From CAYXAA01 sp964462985 (GTDB lineage: Bacteria; Pseudomonadota; Alphaproteobacteria; Rhizobiales; Stappiaceae), in NCBI GenBank assembly GCA_964462985.1, contig CAYXAA010000007.1, forward strand, positions 95,319 through 159,318: a stretch of 64,000 nucleotides of DNA, in the 5' to 3' direction. The notes beneath the pieces are model-generated. The model worked only from the letters and a program-made list of their open reading frames with translations. It was not told where the DNA came from and searched no databases. Shown piece after piece: positions 1-8,703 of this stretch (positions within the stretch are counted from its first letter, which is position 1; the number at the start of each line of letters is the position of its first letter). Made by a program: the position numbers and the translations under genes.

Positions 1-546
1 CAGATAGGTGCCGGCGAACAGCACAGGCGAGAACAGGTCCTTGGTCCAGATCACCGTTTGCGGGCCGATCACGCCGGCCAGCACGCCGCCGGCCATCACC
101 CAGGAGATCGCCTTGGGCTTGAAGGCCTCGCTCGCCGTGTCTGCGGCAGCGAAGCGGAACTGCTGGACGAAGGCGCCGACGAACCCGCTGCCGAGCACGC
201 CGAGGCAGAACAGCCAGAAGTCGCCGCGGAACACGGCATAGGCGGACAGGACCGAGGCCGCCACGGCAAACAGCGAGGCGCCGACGAACCCGGATCGGCG
301 GCCGAATCGCTTCATGACGGCGCCTGCGGGCAATGTTCCGAAGGCAGTTCCAAGCACCATGCACGACACCGGCAGCGTCGCCAGCGACTTGTCGGCGCCG
401 AGCAGGGCGGCGCCCACCAGCGAAGCGGTCGCGATCACGATCGAGGCGGAAGCGCCGCCGAGCGCCTGGGCGAACGCGAGCAGCAGCGCATTGCGCCGGG
501 CGAGACCGTCGTCAATCATGCTCGCATCCGTCGCCGCGACCGTCAT
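1..546 (-). CDS. MFS transporter, N-terminal part (runs off the window)
   Basis: The reverse strand is open from an ATG at 546 to the window edge, giving 182 residues and no stop, so the C-terminal part lies outside. The product is strongly hydrophobic, with several membrane-spanning segments separated by short loops. The loop with residues MKRFGRRSGFVGA resembles the major facilitator motif A between helices 2 and 3. A purine-rich GAAGGG lies a few bases upstream of the ATG. The gene lies 104 bases downstream of thiL on the same strand and may be cotranscribed with it. The substrate cannot be inferred. Family assignment is by overall pattern. Confidence 0.75.
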   Translation of the reverse strand, partial: MTVAATDASMIDDGLARRNALLLAFAQALGGASASIVIATASLVGAALLGADKSLATLPVSCMVLGTAFGTLPAGAVMKRFGRRSGFVGASLFAVAASVLSAYAVFRGDFWLFCLGVLGSGFVGAFVQQFRFAAADTASEAFKPKAISWVMAGGVLAGVIGPQTVIWTKDLFSPVLFAGTYL

Positions 547-650
547 CTCTGCGCCCTTCCGCACCGTTGATGGGTCGCAGAATAGGCGAGCAGACCCCAC
601 GCGCCTACTCGGCTTTGAGCCGGTCCCATGAAACTATTTGATGCGTCCGA

Positions 651-1649
651 TCAAAAATGGGCAAAACCGCCGACCGGAAGGCCGCCGAGCGGGGCGCCGT
701 CCTTGAGGAAGCGCGGCGCGCCGGCTTGCGCGGTCATGGTGCCGATCCTGGCGGCGGCGATGTCCGCCGCTGCCAGCGCGGCCAGATAAGCCTCGACCCG
801 GTCCTCCGGTACCGCAGCCAGGATCTCGTAGTCGTCCCCGCCCGCGAGGCAAACGGCAAGCAGGGCCGGGTCGCGCGCCACGCAGTGTCGCGCGGCCGCC
901 GACAGCGGCACTGCGTCGACGTCAACCTCTGCGCCGAGCTGGGAAGCCCGGCACAGATGGCCAAGGTCGGCCGCAATGCCGTCGGAAACGTCCATCGCGG
1001 CATGAGCATGCGCACGCACCGCGGCGGCCGCCCGAACCCTCGGTCGCGGCAGGAGATAACGGTCGAGCAGGACGTCTTCGTCAGCCGCAGCGAGCCCGAG
1101 GCGCTTGGCAAGCCCGCCGTCGAGGCGAAGCTTAAGCCCCAGCGCGGCGTCGCCGATCGTGCCGGTGACGATGATCGCATCGCCTGGCTTGGCGCCGCTG
1201 CGCCGGACCGCGGTGCCCGGTGGCAACGACCCGATCGCCGTGATCGAGAGGATGAGCTTGCCCGATGAACGGATAGTATCTCCACCAAGCAGCACGACAT
1301 CGAATGCGGCCTGATCAGCCCTGAGTCCGAGCGCGAAGGACTTCAGCCAGTCCTCCGTCCAGTCGCCCGGCAGGCCGAGGCCGAGCAGATAGCCGCGGGG
1401 CGTCGCCCCCTTGGAGGCAAGGTCCGACAGGTTAACGCGCAGCGCCTTGGCGGCAATCGCCGCCGGCGGATCGTCCGCGAAGAAATGAACGTCGGCCGCC
1501 AGCATGTCGGTCGTCAGCACGAGATCCTCGCCGGGTGGCGGCGATAAGACGGCGGCATCGTCGGTCAGCCCGAGACTTCCCGGATCGGTCGCAAGCGGTG
1601 CGAGATAGCGCGCGATCAGCTCGAACTCACCGGGTCGGGGGTCGCCCAT
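651..1649 (-). CDS. thiL: Thiamine-monophosphate kinase ThiL
   Basis: ThiL phosphorylates thiamine monophosphate to thiamine diphosphate with ATP in the cytoplasm. The 332-residue product starts GDPRPGEFELIARYLAPLA and carries the early Asp pair in LTDDAAVL that binds Mg and nucleotide. It also has the AIR-synthase-like stretches LVLTTDMLAADVHF, GGDTIRSSG, AMDVSDGIAADLGHL and GGDDYE expected of ThiL. Length is normal for the family. The ATG follows the nusB stop directly (TGAATG), so the two are translationally coupled in the rib-nusB-thiL operon common in alphaproteobacteria. Confidence 0.96.
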   Translation of the reverse strand: MGDPRPGEFELIARYLAPLATDPGSLGLTDDAAVLSPPPGEDLVLTTDMLAADVHFFADDPPAAIAAKALRVNLSDLASKGATPRGYLLGLGLPGDWTEDWLKSFALGLRADQAAFDVVLLGGDTIRSSGKLILSITAIGSLPPGTAVRRSGAKPGDAIIVTGTIGDAALGLKLRLDGGLAKRLGLAAADEDVLLDRYLLPRPRVRAAAAVRAHAHAAMDVSDGIAADLGHLCRASQLGAEVDVDAVPLSAAARHCVARDPALLAVCLAGGDDYEILAAVPEDRVEAYLAALAAADIAAARIGTMTAQAGAPRFLKDGAPLGGLPVGGFAHF

Positions 1650-2171
1650 TCACGCGCCCTCGCCTGCCCCGCCGAATTCCTCGGGCCGCAACTGATGGGC
1701 GAGCCGGTCGAGGACGCCATTGACGAGCCGCGGCTCATCATCCTCGTAGAAGGCCTTCGCGACGTCGATGTATTCGTTGATAACGACCCTTGCCGGCACG
1801 TCCTTGCGCTTGAGCAGCTCGAAGGTTCCGGCCCTGAGGATCGCCCTCAGCGTCGTGTCGACGCGCCGGAGCGGCCAGTCCTCGGCGAGCGCGGTGTGAA
1901 TGCGCGGGTCGATCGAGCGCTGCTCGGCAACGACGCCGGTCACGAGTTCTCTAAACCAGTCGGCATCGGCTTCGCGATACTGATCGCCGTCGAGCTCCTT
2001 GCCGAGCCGGTAGAGCTGGAACTCGCCGAGAACGTCTGCGAGTTGGGCACCGCCGACATCCATCTGGTAGAGCGCCTGCACCGCCGCAAGGCGCGCCGCG
2101 CCTCGCTTGTTCGCGGGCCGGATCTCTCGCGGAGACGGCCCTTCCCTCTCCTTCTCAGCCATGGCGGTCAT
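1650..2171 (-). CDS. nusB: Transcription antitermination factor NusB
   Basis: NusB binds boxA RNA together with NusE (S10) and supports rRNA antitermination. The 173-residue product has the typical core, with RGAARLAAVQALYQMDVGG early, then the helical segment with residues IHTALAEDWPLRRVDTTLRAIL and the C-terminal VINEYIDVAKAFYEDDEPRLVNGVLD signature. A basic N-terminal tail of about 25 residues precedes the fold, as in other alphaproteobacterial NusB proteins. The ATG overlaps the ribH stop in an ATGA arrangement. An alternative start lies nine bases further in (MAEKERE). Confidence 0.96.
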   Translation of the reverse strand: MTAMAEKEREGPSPREIRPANKRGAARLAAVQALYQMDVGGAQLADVLGEFQLYRLGKELDGDQYREADADWFRELVTGVVAEQRSIDPRIHTALAEDWPLRRVDTTLRAILRAGTFELLKRKDVPARVVINEYIDVAKAFYEDDEPRLVNGVLDRLAHQLRPEEFGGAGEGA

Positions 2172-2617
2172 ACTCCGAGCTCGTCCCGGATCCTGATCAT
2201 GTCGAGCGCCGCCCGGGCGGCCGCCCCGCCCTTGTTCTTGCCGTTGGGATCGGCGCGCACCATTGCCTGCTCACGGTTCTCGACCGTCAGGATGCCGTTG
2301 CCGAGCGGAAGCGCCGCATCGATCACAAGTTCCATGATGGCACGGGCCGATTCGTTGGCCACAATGTCGTAGTGCGTGGTCTCGCCCCGGATGACGCAGC
2401 CGAGCAGGACGAAACCGTCGTAATTGGCGGTACCGTTCTCGATCGCCGCCAGCGCCATCGCAAGCGCCGCCGGAATTTCCAGCACGCCTGGAACGGATAT
2501 CCGGCTGTAGGTGACGCCGGCCGCGTCGAGGACGGTGCTGGCGCCTTCGTAGAGCGCATCGGCGATGTCCTCGTAGAAGCGGGCGTCGATGACGAGAATG
2601 CTGGCGGGTTCGGCCAT
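2168..2617 (-). CDS. ribH: 6,7-dimethyl-8-ribityllumazine synthase
   Basis: RibH condenses 3,4-dihydroxybutanone 4-phosphate with the aminouracil intermediate to make lumazine, the penultimate riboflavin step. The chosen start at 2617 gives 149 residues (MAEPASILVIDARFYEDIAD), which fits the family. An in-frame extension to 2662 is possible but adds a basic tail not expected in RibH. The catalytic region with residues GCVIRGETTHYDIVANE contains the conserved His and the phosphate-binding Gly-Glu-Thr-Thr. The stop overlaps nusB by four bases. A 121-base gap separates it from ribE upstream; I saw no riboswitch there. Confidence 0.95.
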   Translation of the reverse strand: MAEPASILVIDARFYEDIADALYEGASTVLDAAGVTYSRISVPGVLEIPAALAMALAAIENGTANYDGFVLLGCVIRGETTHYDIVANESARAIMELVIDAALPLGNGILTVENREQAMVRADPNGKNKGGAAARAALDMIRIRDELGV

Positions 2618-2738
2618 GATCGGAATCTTCTTTCGTGTCTGAGGTTGGCCGACAGGAACCACGGCCGGCGCCCTTTGTCCAGTCGCACCGGAGGGTTGCG
2701 CAACTATGCGCCGGAATCCGCTGTTTTCATGGCGCCCG

Positions 2739-3350
2739 TCAGCGCCCGGCGGCGGCCTCGGCGAGGCGGGCGACGTGACGTGCCATCACGTCGACCTCAA
2801 GGTTGACAAGGTCGCCGACCTTGCGTTCCGCCCAGGTGGTAACGGCAAGCGTGTGCGGGATCAGGAACACCGAGAACAGGTCGCCCTCGGCCTCGTTGAC
2901 TGTCAGCGAGGTTCCGTCGAGTGCCACTGCTCCTTTCTTGGCGATGAAGCGGGCAACCTCGGCGGGTGCGCGAAACTTGAGATAGACGCTGTCGGGATGA
3001 TCGACCCGTTCCAGGATCTCCGCGGTGCCGTCGACATGGCCCTGGACGACGTGGCCGCCAAGCTCGTCGCCCAGTTTCAGAGAGCGTTCGAGATTGACGC
3101 GCTCGCCCGGCTTCCAGGCACCGACCGTGGTGAGCCGCAGCGTCTCGGCGGCGGCCTCGACCTCGAACCAGTCCTGTTCGCCGGTTCGCCCGGTCGCCGT
3201 CGCCGTAAGACAGACGCCGGAACAGGCAATCGAGGCGCCGATCGCAATGTCTTTACTGTCGTACGAGGTCGCAATCCGCGCCCGCAAACCGGCCGGGATC
3301 GTCGTGACGCTCTCGATCCGGCCGACATCGGTGACGATCCCGGTGAACAT
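2739..3350 (-). CDS. ribE: Riboflavin synthase, alpha chain
   Basis: This enzyme dismutates two lumazines into riboflavin and the aminouracil. The product (203 residues from the ATG at 3350) begins MFTGIVTDVGRIESV, the diagnostic N-terminus. It shows the expected internal duplication: the first barrel with ACSGVCLTATA and ERSLKLGDELGGHVVQGHVDG, the second with ALDGTSLTVNEAEG and NLEVDVMARHVARL. A TTG nine bases upstream is in frame but unlikely. It starts six bases after the ribD stop and is clearly part of the rib operon. Confidence 0.96.
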   Translation of the reverse strand: MFTGIVTDVGRIESVTTIPAGLRARIATSYDSKDIAIGASIACSGVCLTATATGRTGEQDWFEVEAAAETLRLTTVGAWKPGERVNLERSLKLGDELGGHVVQGHVDGTAEILERVDHPDSVYLKFRAPAEVARFIAKKGAVALDGTSLTVNEAEGDLFSVFLIPHTLAVTTWAERKVGDLVNLEVDVMARHVARLAEAAAGR

Positions 3351-3355
3351 GGGTC

Positions 3356-4507
3356 TCAAACCTCCTTGCGGCTGTAGCGGATGTAGCGGTCGGGCCCGAG
3401 ATAGCCGCGATCGGCGACGACGAAGCGGCCCGTCTGCGCCAGCGCCGAGACATCGCGGGTCCCGAACGGCAGGACCGGATCGGCACCGACCACGACGGTG
3501 CCATGGTAGAGCACCGCTTCGTCGACGACGTCGCGGTCGAGAAAGGCACCCGCGACGGCGCCGCCGCCCTCGACGAGCACGCGGGTGATGCCGCGCTGCC
3601 CCAGCGCCCGCAACGCGACCAGCGGATCGATCCGTCCGGCGGCCGTGGTCGCGAGCCGCACGATGGTGCAGCCCGCGGCCGCCAGCGCATCCGTGCGCTC
3701 ATAATCGGCATCGTTGGCCGTGAGCACCCACACCGGGGTCAGTCCGGCCGTCTGCACGAGGCGGCTGTCCAGCGGTAGCCGCGCCGTAGGGTCAAGCACC
3801 ACCCGAACCGGCGAGCGTGCCTCCAGCCCCGGCAGCCGGCAGGTGAGATCGGGGTCGTCCGCGACGGCCGTTCCGATGCCGACCAGGATCGCATCGCAGG
3901 CGGCACGTTCGAGATGGACGCGGCGCCGCACCTCCTCGCCGGTGATCGCGATCTGGCCGTCCCCGCGCCGGCCGATGGCGCCATCGGCGGAGACAGCGAG
4001 TTTCAAGTGCACGTGCGGCCGGCCCTCGAGGACCCGGCGACTGTGCCCGGCATGATGCCGCCGGCAGAGCGCTGCGCAGACGCCGACGGTAACATCGACA
4101 CCGGCATCCCGGAGCATCGCGACACCGCGCCCCGACACCCGGGGGTTGGGATCGGACAGGCCAACAACGACGCGGCCAACCCCGGCCTCGGCCAGGGCCA
4201 CGGCGCAGGGGCCGGTGCGGCCGAGATGGGAACAAGGTTCGAGAGTGACGTAGCACGTCGCTCCGCGGGCCGCCTCACCGGCCATTCGCAACGCCATTAC
4301 CTCGGCATGCGGCCCGCCCGGCGGCGACGTGACGCCGCGTCCGACCATCACCGCGCCCTCGGCCGTGTCACGGACGATGAGCGCGCCGACTGCCGGATTG
4401 GGCCAGACGCGGCCGGTGGCGCGGCGGGCGAGCGCCACGGCCGCCGCCATGAACCGTTCGTCATGGCCGCGCTGTACCTGCGTGGCCACACCCGCCGGAC
4501 CACTCAC
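3356..4507 (-). CDS. ribD: Bifunctional riboflavin deaminase/reductase RibD
   Basis: RibD catalyses deamination and then side-chain reduction of the pyrimidine intermediate after GTP cyclohydrolase II. The 383-residue product has an N-terminal deaminase domain with the zinc site in PHAEVMAL and EPCSHLGRTGPC, and a C-terminal reductase domain with residues HLKLAVSADGAIG and a late glycine-rich LVEGGGAVAG. The start is GTG at 4507, three bases after the nrdR stop, with a GGAGG seven bases upstream inside the nrdR end, so coupling is likely. Length is standard for the bifunctional form. Confidence 0.96.
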   Translation of the reverse strand: MSGPAGVATQVQRGHDERFMAAAVALARRATGRVWPNPAVGALIVRDTAEGAVMVGRGVTSPPGGPHAEVMALRMAGEAARGATCYVTLEPCSHLGRTGPCAVALAEAGVGRVVVGLSDPNPRVSGRGVAMLRDAGVDVTVGVCAALCRRHHAGHSRRVLEGRPHVHLKLAVSADGAIGRRGDGQIAITGEEVRRRVHLERAACDAILVGIGTAVADDPDLTCRLPGLEARSPVRVVLDPTARLPLDSRLVQTAGLTPVWVLTANDADYERTDALAAAGCTIVRLATTAAGRIDPLVALRALGQRGITRVLVEGGGAVAGAFLDRDVVDEAVLYHGTVVVGADPVLPFGTRDVSALAQTGRFVVADRGYLGPDRYIRYSRKEV

Positions 4508-4510
4508 GGA

Positions 4511-4987
4511 TCAGCCTCCGACCGGTACTGCCTCACCGGGGCCGCTCATTTCGTCGAGCAAGGCCTCGAAATCCTTAGCTTCGCGGAAATTCTTGTACAC
4601 GGACGCAAAACGGACGTAGGCGACGTCGTCGAGCGCCTTCAGCCCCTCCATCACCAGGTTGCCGATGTCATGCGCCTGGATGTCAGATTCGCCGGAGCTT
4701 TCGAGCTGACGCACGATGCCGCTGACCATGCGCTCGATGCGCTCCGGCTCGACGGGGCGCTTGCGCATGGCGATCTGGACCGAGCGCATCAGCTTCTCCC
4801 GGTCGAAGGGCACGCGCCGTCCGTTGCGTTTGACCACCGTCAGCTCGCGCAACTGCACCCGCTCGAAGGTGGTGAAGCGACCGCCGCACGAGGAGCAGAT
4901 CCGCCGGCGGCGAATCGCGGTGTTGTCCTCCGTCGGGCGGGAGTCCTTCACCTGAGTGTCGTCGCCGGTGCAATAGGGACACCGCAT
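4511..4987 (-). CDS. nrdR: Transcriptional repressor NrdR
   Basis: NrdR represses ribonucleotide reductase genes in response to bound ATP or dATP. The 158-residue product starts MRCPYCTGDDTQVKDSRP. Its zinc ribbon is formed by Cys3/Cys6 and the later C-S-S-C pair, and is followed by the basic RRRICSSCGGRFTTFERVQ. An ATP-cone domain with residues VVKRNGRRVPFDREKL follows. It sits between glyA and ribD on the same strand, a standard alphaproteobacterial arrangement. I did not locate NrdR boxes, and no ribonucleotide reductase gene is in the window. Confidence 0.97.
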   Translation of the reverse strand: MRCPYCTGDDTQVKDSRPTEDNTAIRRRRICSSCGGRFTTFERVQLRELTVVKRNGRRVPFDREKLMRSVQIAMRKRPVEPERIERMVSGIVRQLESSGESDIQAHDIGNLVMEGLKALDDVAYVRFASVYKNFREAKDFEALLDEMSGPGEAVPVGG

Positions 4988-5029
4988 GGCTCATACGCTC
5001 CTTGAACCGGCCCTCGCCGCCTGTCCCGA

Positions 5030-6340
5030 TCAGAGGCCGGAGTAGATCGGAAAACGCTCGGTCAGCGCGATCACCTTCTCCTTGACGGCGGCCTCGACCC
5101 GGGCATTGCCGGCATCGTCGTTCGACGAGCGCAGCCCGTCCAGCACCTCGACGATCAGCTTGCCGATTTCCTGGAACTCCCGGACGCCGAAGCCCCGGGT
5201 CGTCCCCGCGGGCGTGCCGAGCCTTATCCCGGAGGTGACGAACGGCTTTTCCGGGTCAAACGGAATCGAGTTCTTGTTGCAGGTGATGTTGGCGCGACCG
5301 AGGGCGGCTTCCGCGCGCTTGCCCGTGGCGATCTTCGGCCGCAGGTCGACCAGCATCAGGTGATTGTCCGTTCCGCCAGAGACAATGTCCAGGCCGAGTT
5401 CCTTGAGGCTTTCGGCCAGCGCCCTTGCGTTGGCAACCACCGCCTGGGCGTAGATCTTGAAGTCGGGCCGGAGGGCTTCGCCGAGCGCGACCGCCTTGGC
5501 GGCGATCACATGCATGAGCGGTCCGCCCTGCAGACCGGGAAACACGGCCGAGTTGATCTTCTTGGCGATCTCCTCGTCGTTGGAGAGGATCAGACCGCCG
5601 CGCGGCCCGCGCAGCGACTTGTGCGTGGTGGTCGTTACCACATGCGCATGCGGCACCGGTGAGGGATGGGCGCCGCCAGCGACCAGGCCGGCGATGTGGG
5701 CCATGTCGACCATCAGATAGGCGCCGACGGAATCCGCGATCTCGCGGAAGCGCTTCCAGTCCCAGATCCGAGAATAGGCCGTTCCCCCGGCAATGATCAG
5801 CTTCGGTCGGTGCTCCTCGGCCTGGCGCGCGACTTCGTCCATATCGAGCAGGTTGTCATCACGGCGCACGCCATAGGAGACGACATTAAACCACTTTCCG
5901 GACAGGTTCACCGGTGAGCCGTGGGTCAGATGACCACCCGAATTGAGGTCGAGACCCATGAAGGTGTCGCCCGGCGACAGCAGGGCCAGGAACACAGCCT
6001 GGTTCATCTGGCTGCCGGAGTTGGGCTGAACGTTGGCGAAGCCTGCGCCGAACAGCTTCTTCGCCCGCTCGATCGCCAGGGTCTCGGCGATATCGACGAA
6101 CTGGCAACCGCCATAGTAGCGCTTGCCCGGATAGCCCTCGGCATACTTGTTGGTCATGATCGAGCCCTGGGCTTCCAGGACCGCGCGCGAAACGATGTTT
6201 TCCGATGCGATCAACTCGATCTCGTGACGCTGACGACCGAGCTCGAGCCGGATCGCCTCGGCGATCTCCGGATCGGAGTCCGCCAGGGACCGGGTGAAGA
6301 AGTCCGAGTGGCTGTTTCCGGCGGCTTCGGTCATGGACAT
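5030..6340 (-). CDS. glyA: Serine hydroxymethyltransferase
   Basis: GlyA is a PLP enzyme converting serine and tetrahydrofolate to glycine and methylene-THF. With the ATG at 6340 it has 436 residues. Family landmarks are LIASENIVSRAVLEAQGS near the N-terminus, NKYAEGYPGKRYYGGCQFVD, VDMAHIAGLVAGG and the PLP lysine in TTTTHKSLRGPRGG. An upstream in-frame extension to 6553 is low-complexity and basic and is not credible. An AAGGG-type ribosome-binding sequence precedes the chosen start. It is the first gene of the nrdR-rib-nusB-thiL string, 42 bases ahead of nrdR. Confidence 0.97.
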   Translation of the reverse strand: MSMTEAAGNSHSDFFTRSLADSDPEIAEAIRLELGRQRHEIELIASENIVSRAVLEAQGSIMTNKYAEGYPGKRYYGGCQFVDIAETLAIERAKKLFGAGFANVQPNSGSQMNQAVFLALLSPGDTFMGLDLNSGGHLTHGSPVNLSGKWFNVVSYGVRRDDNLLDMDEVARQAEEHRPKLIIAGGTAYSRIWDWKRFREIADSVGAYLMVDMAHIAGLVAGGAHPSPVPHAHVVTTTTHKSLRGPRGGLILSNDEEIAKKINSAVFPGLQGGPLMHVIAAKAVALGEALRPDFKIYAQAVVANARALAESLKELGLDIVSGGTDNHLMLVDLRPKIATGKRAEAALGRANITCNKNSIPFDPEKPFVTSGIRLGTPAGTTRGFGVREFQEIGKLIVEVLDGLRSSNDDAGNARVEAAVKEKVIALTERFPIYSGL

Positions 6341-6582
6341 GTCGTCTTTACCCTTCGTGTCTCGATCGGAGCGTCTCGATCGGCGGCCGCGCCTTGCCTG
6401 CGATCGACGGGCCTCGCCGGGGCGCCTGCTGGGCCCGGGCCGGCTCTCCGCGGCTGCGGCGAGGTCTGGCCCATAGCATAGTCGCAAGGGCGAACCAAGG
6501 CCCGGACCGTCGCACTCTGGGCCACATCCGACATGGCGACCGACGGCAGACAATTGCGGCGGTGCTCCACAAACAAGATGGA

Positions 6583-6780
6583 TCAGTGCGCCCCTTCGGC
6601 GAGGCGGCGCGCGAGCTTGCGCATGGCAAGCGATTCCAGATCGGACTGCGATGCGCTGACAGGACCGATCACCACCACCTCGACGCCCGTCGCCGCGTCG
6701 ATCGCCGTCACCCGCACCTGACGGCCGATTGGCATGAACTCGAAATAGACCTCGCCCGGCCGCGGTTCCCGACCCGACAT
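6583..6780 (-). CDS. Small conserved protein, DUF6898-like
   Basis: A 65-residue protein starts at the ATG at 6780 (MSGREPRPGEVYFEFMPIG) and continues QVRVTAIDAATGVEVVVIGP before a short amphipathic C-terminal helix with residues LAMRKLARRLAE. The layout matches the small alphaproteobacterial family I know as DUF6898, whose function is not known. It is probably a small soluble beta-strand protein. It lies 242 bases upstream of glyA on the same strand. A longer in-frame version from 6900 would be Arg/Gly-rich and cross the transpeptidase terminator, so I rejected it. Confidence 0.7.
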   Translation of the reverse strand: MSGREPRPGEVYFEFMPIGRQVRVTAIDAATGVEVVVIGPVSASQSDLESLAMRKLARRLAEGAH

Positions 6781-6894
6781 GCTGCCGTCCTCCCTCCGGG
6801 GCACCCTGTCCGCGCCGCCGGCACCCCTACCTTCCATGCCACTTTCGCGGTGCTCGTGACAAGCGGCCCGCCGGCCGCAATCACATGGCCCGGA

Positions 6895-6930
6895 AAACAA
6901 AAGGGGGACCCGCCGGTCCAGCGGGTCCCC
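6895..6930 (-). terminator. Rho-independent terminator of the L,D-transpeptidase gene
   Basis: A perfect 10-bp stem (GGGGACCCGC paired with GCGGGTCCCC) has a 7-base loop. Read on the minus strand it is followed by a T-rich tract ending TTTTGTTTT. It lies about 28 bases after the stop codon of the minus-strand transpeptidase gene. Confidence 0.88.
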
Positions 6931-6957
6931 TGTCTTGATGGCTCAGTCGCCGGCCGC

Positions 6958-8259
6958 TTACTGCAGCGCGGCCTGGGTGGCGTTGTCGGCCACGGCAAGG
7001 CCGTCGCGGTTGTAGATGTCCTCACGGAAATGCACCACGCCCTCGGGCGTCGCCCAGGCGGTGATATAGGTGAGGTAGAGCGGCATCTGGCTCTTCAGCT
7101 TGACGTCCTCGCGAGCGCCCGAGCGGATCGTCTCGTCGACACGCGCGCGGTTCCACTCCGGCGTTGTCGATTCCAATATCCAGGTGATCAGTTCGCGCAC
7201 GTTCTGCACGCGCACGCAGCCGGAGGAATGGAAGCGGTAGTCGGAGCCGAACAGCGACTTCGACGGCGTGTCATGCAGGTAGACCTGGTGGGTGTTGTGG
7301 AAGTTGATGCGCACCGAACCGAGCGAATTGATCTCGCCCGGATCCTGACGGAACTGGTACTGGGTCGCCTCGTCGGTGTTCCAGTCGATCTGCTGCCAGC
7401 TCAGCTCGTTGTTCTTCCAGTCAAAGATGCGGATCCGGTTCTTCTCCAGGTACTGTGGATCCTCCAGCATCTTCGGGATCAGATCCTTGCGAATAATGGA
7501 GACCGGAACAGTCCAGTACGGATTGAAATTGAGTTCGTAGATCTTGGAGTTGAGGATCGGCGTCTGCCGGTCGATCTTGCCGACCACGGCCGTGTGACGC
7601 GAGCGCACCTGGCCGAACTCGACGGCCTCAATCTCCGCCGCCGGAATATTGACCATGACATAGCGGTCGCCGAGGAAGCCGGACATGGACTTCACCCGGA
7701 CCAGGTTGGTCTCGAGCTGCGCCAGGCGTACCTCGGCGGGTACGTTGAGGGCGATGAGGGTGCCGCGGCCGACGGCTCCGTCTGGGATCAGGCCGTGGCG
7801 GACCTGGAAACGGCGTACCGCTGCATCGACATAGGAATCGAAGGTGTCCGAGAGACCGGCAGTCTGCTCCAGGTCTCCGGACGCCATCAGCCGGCGGCGC
7901 AGCGTCACCACATTGGGATCGCGCATGCCGATCTTCATCGCCTGCTTGCCCGATGTGACCACCGGCCAGCCGCCCTGGGACACGAGCCAGGAATACTGCT
8001 GGATCGCCTGCTCGAGATGCGTCGCGGTCTCCGGGGACAGCGTGGGCGACCGCGACTTGATGGCTTCGAGGCCGGCCATAGTGGCGTCGAACCGGTCTTC
8101 CCACTCCGCACGCTGGTTGAACTGACGCAACGCCTCAAGCGGTGACTGTGCTGCAGCCGGTCCTTGCACCATGGCGGCAGCGAGGCACAGGGTCGCGCCC
8201 GCGAGCACGGTTCGGAATAGATGCTGCGATCCGGAACGGCCGGCAATGCGTGAAATCAC
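6958..8259 (-). CDS. L,D-transpeptidase (YkuD domain) with peptidoglycan-binding domain
   Basis: This is predicted to be a periplasmic enzyme that makes 3-3 crosslinks in peptidoglycan or anchors proteins to it. The GTG at 8259 has TAGGAG eight bases upstream and gives 433 residues. An N-terminal hydrophobic segment, FRTVLAGATLCLAAAMVQG, looks like a signal peptide. Next come a scaffold region, a peptidoglycan-binding domain around residues 170-215 (FDSYVDAAVRRFQVRHGL) and the YkuD domain with catalytic His-Ser-Ser-Gly-Cys at Cys348 in HSSGCVRVQNVREL. The overall plan resembles the large YcbB-type enzymes. The ldtR regulator lies upstream on the same strand, as for the LdtR-controlled transpeptidase described in Liberibacter and Sinorhizobium. 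Confidence 0.93.
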   Translation of the reverse strand: MISRIAGRSGSQHLFRTVLAGATLCLAAAMVQGPAAAQSPLEALRQFNQRAEWEDRFDATMAGLEAIKSRSPTLSPETATHLEQAIQQYSWLVSQGGWPVVTSGKQAMKIGMRDPNVVTLRRRLMASGDLEQTAGLSDTFDSYVDAAVRRFQVRHGLIPDGAVGRGTLIALNVPAEVRLAQLETNLVRVKSMSGFLGDRYVMVNIPAAEIEAVEFGQVRSRHTAVVGKIDRQTPILNSKIYELNFNPYWTVPVSIIRKDLIPKMLEDPQYLEKNRIRIFDWKNNELSWQQIDWNTDEATQYQFRQDPGEINSLGSVRINFHNTHQVYLHDTPSKSLFGSDYRFHSSGCVRVQNVRELITWILESTTPEWNRARVDETIRSGAREDVKLKSQMPLYLTYITAWATPEGVVHFREDIYNRDGLAVADNATQAALQ

Positions 8260-8703
8260 CTCGACAACTCCTAAGTCCGCTTCGCTCTGAGGACAGGTAA
8301 CAGTGTGTTTACCATGCGAATTCTTAACAAAACACCGCACTGACGCTCGAACTTGTCCGACCGGCACTCAAGTCCCGGATCCTCGTGTCCGCCAGACGAC
8401 CCGGTCGCGCTCCCGTTCCGCCGCAGAAGTTCGCGGCCCGCGACCGACGCGGCAACAAGCAAACAGGATGACTTTCACGAGAATACGCTGTGAGCGCTAC
8501 GCAATACTGGCTCTAGCCTCTGATGCTCACGATAATGTGGCGTATTCATGTCGGGTGGCGCGCGCCAGGCCGCACAACGGCGACGCGGATAGGCCGCTCC
8601 GGTGACCGGAGCGGCCTGACCTGCATTGCACTCTTTCCCCCAGCCTCGCTCCCGCCCGACGGTTTCCCACTTCGGACGGGGCACGCAAGAGCGCTGCAGC
8701 AGC
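8260..8703. other. 444-base intergenic region upstream of the L,D-transpeptidase gene
   Basis: No credible gene is seen here. It should hold the transpeptidase promoter and possibly an LdtR site. It contains a strong 11-bp palindrome at 8592-8616 (listed separately) and an AT-richer patch around 8305-8335. I could not identify a specific LdtR operator. Confidence 0.6.
8592..8616. repeat. 11-bp inverted repeat, possible terminator of ldtR
   Basis: GGCCGCTCCGG pairs perfectly with CCGGAGCGGCC across a 3-base loop. It lies 88 bases after the ldtR stop. Neither flank has a good U-tract, so it may be a weak terminator, an mRNA stabiliser or a protein site. Confidence 0.5.

Noticed and set aside
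2618..2738. Possible FMN riboswitch before ribH or ahead of the rib genes
   Set aside because: I saw none of the conserved FMN aptamer segments such as AGGGGCGGGG, and the spacing to ribH is only about 120 bases.
6394..8145. 583-codon plus-strand frame across the transpeptidase region
   Set aside because: It is antisense to the YkuD gene, crosses the DUF6898-like gene and the terminator, and has no domain.
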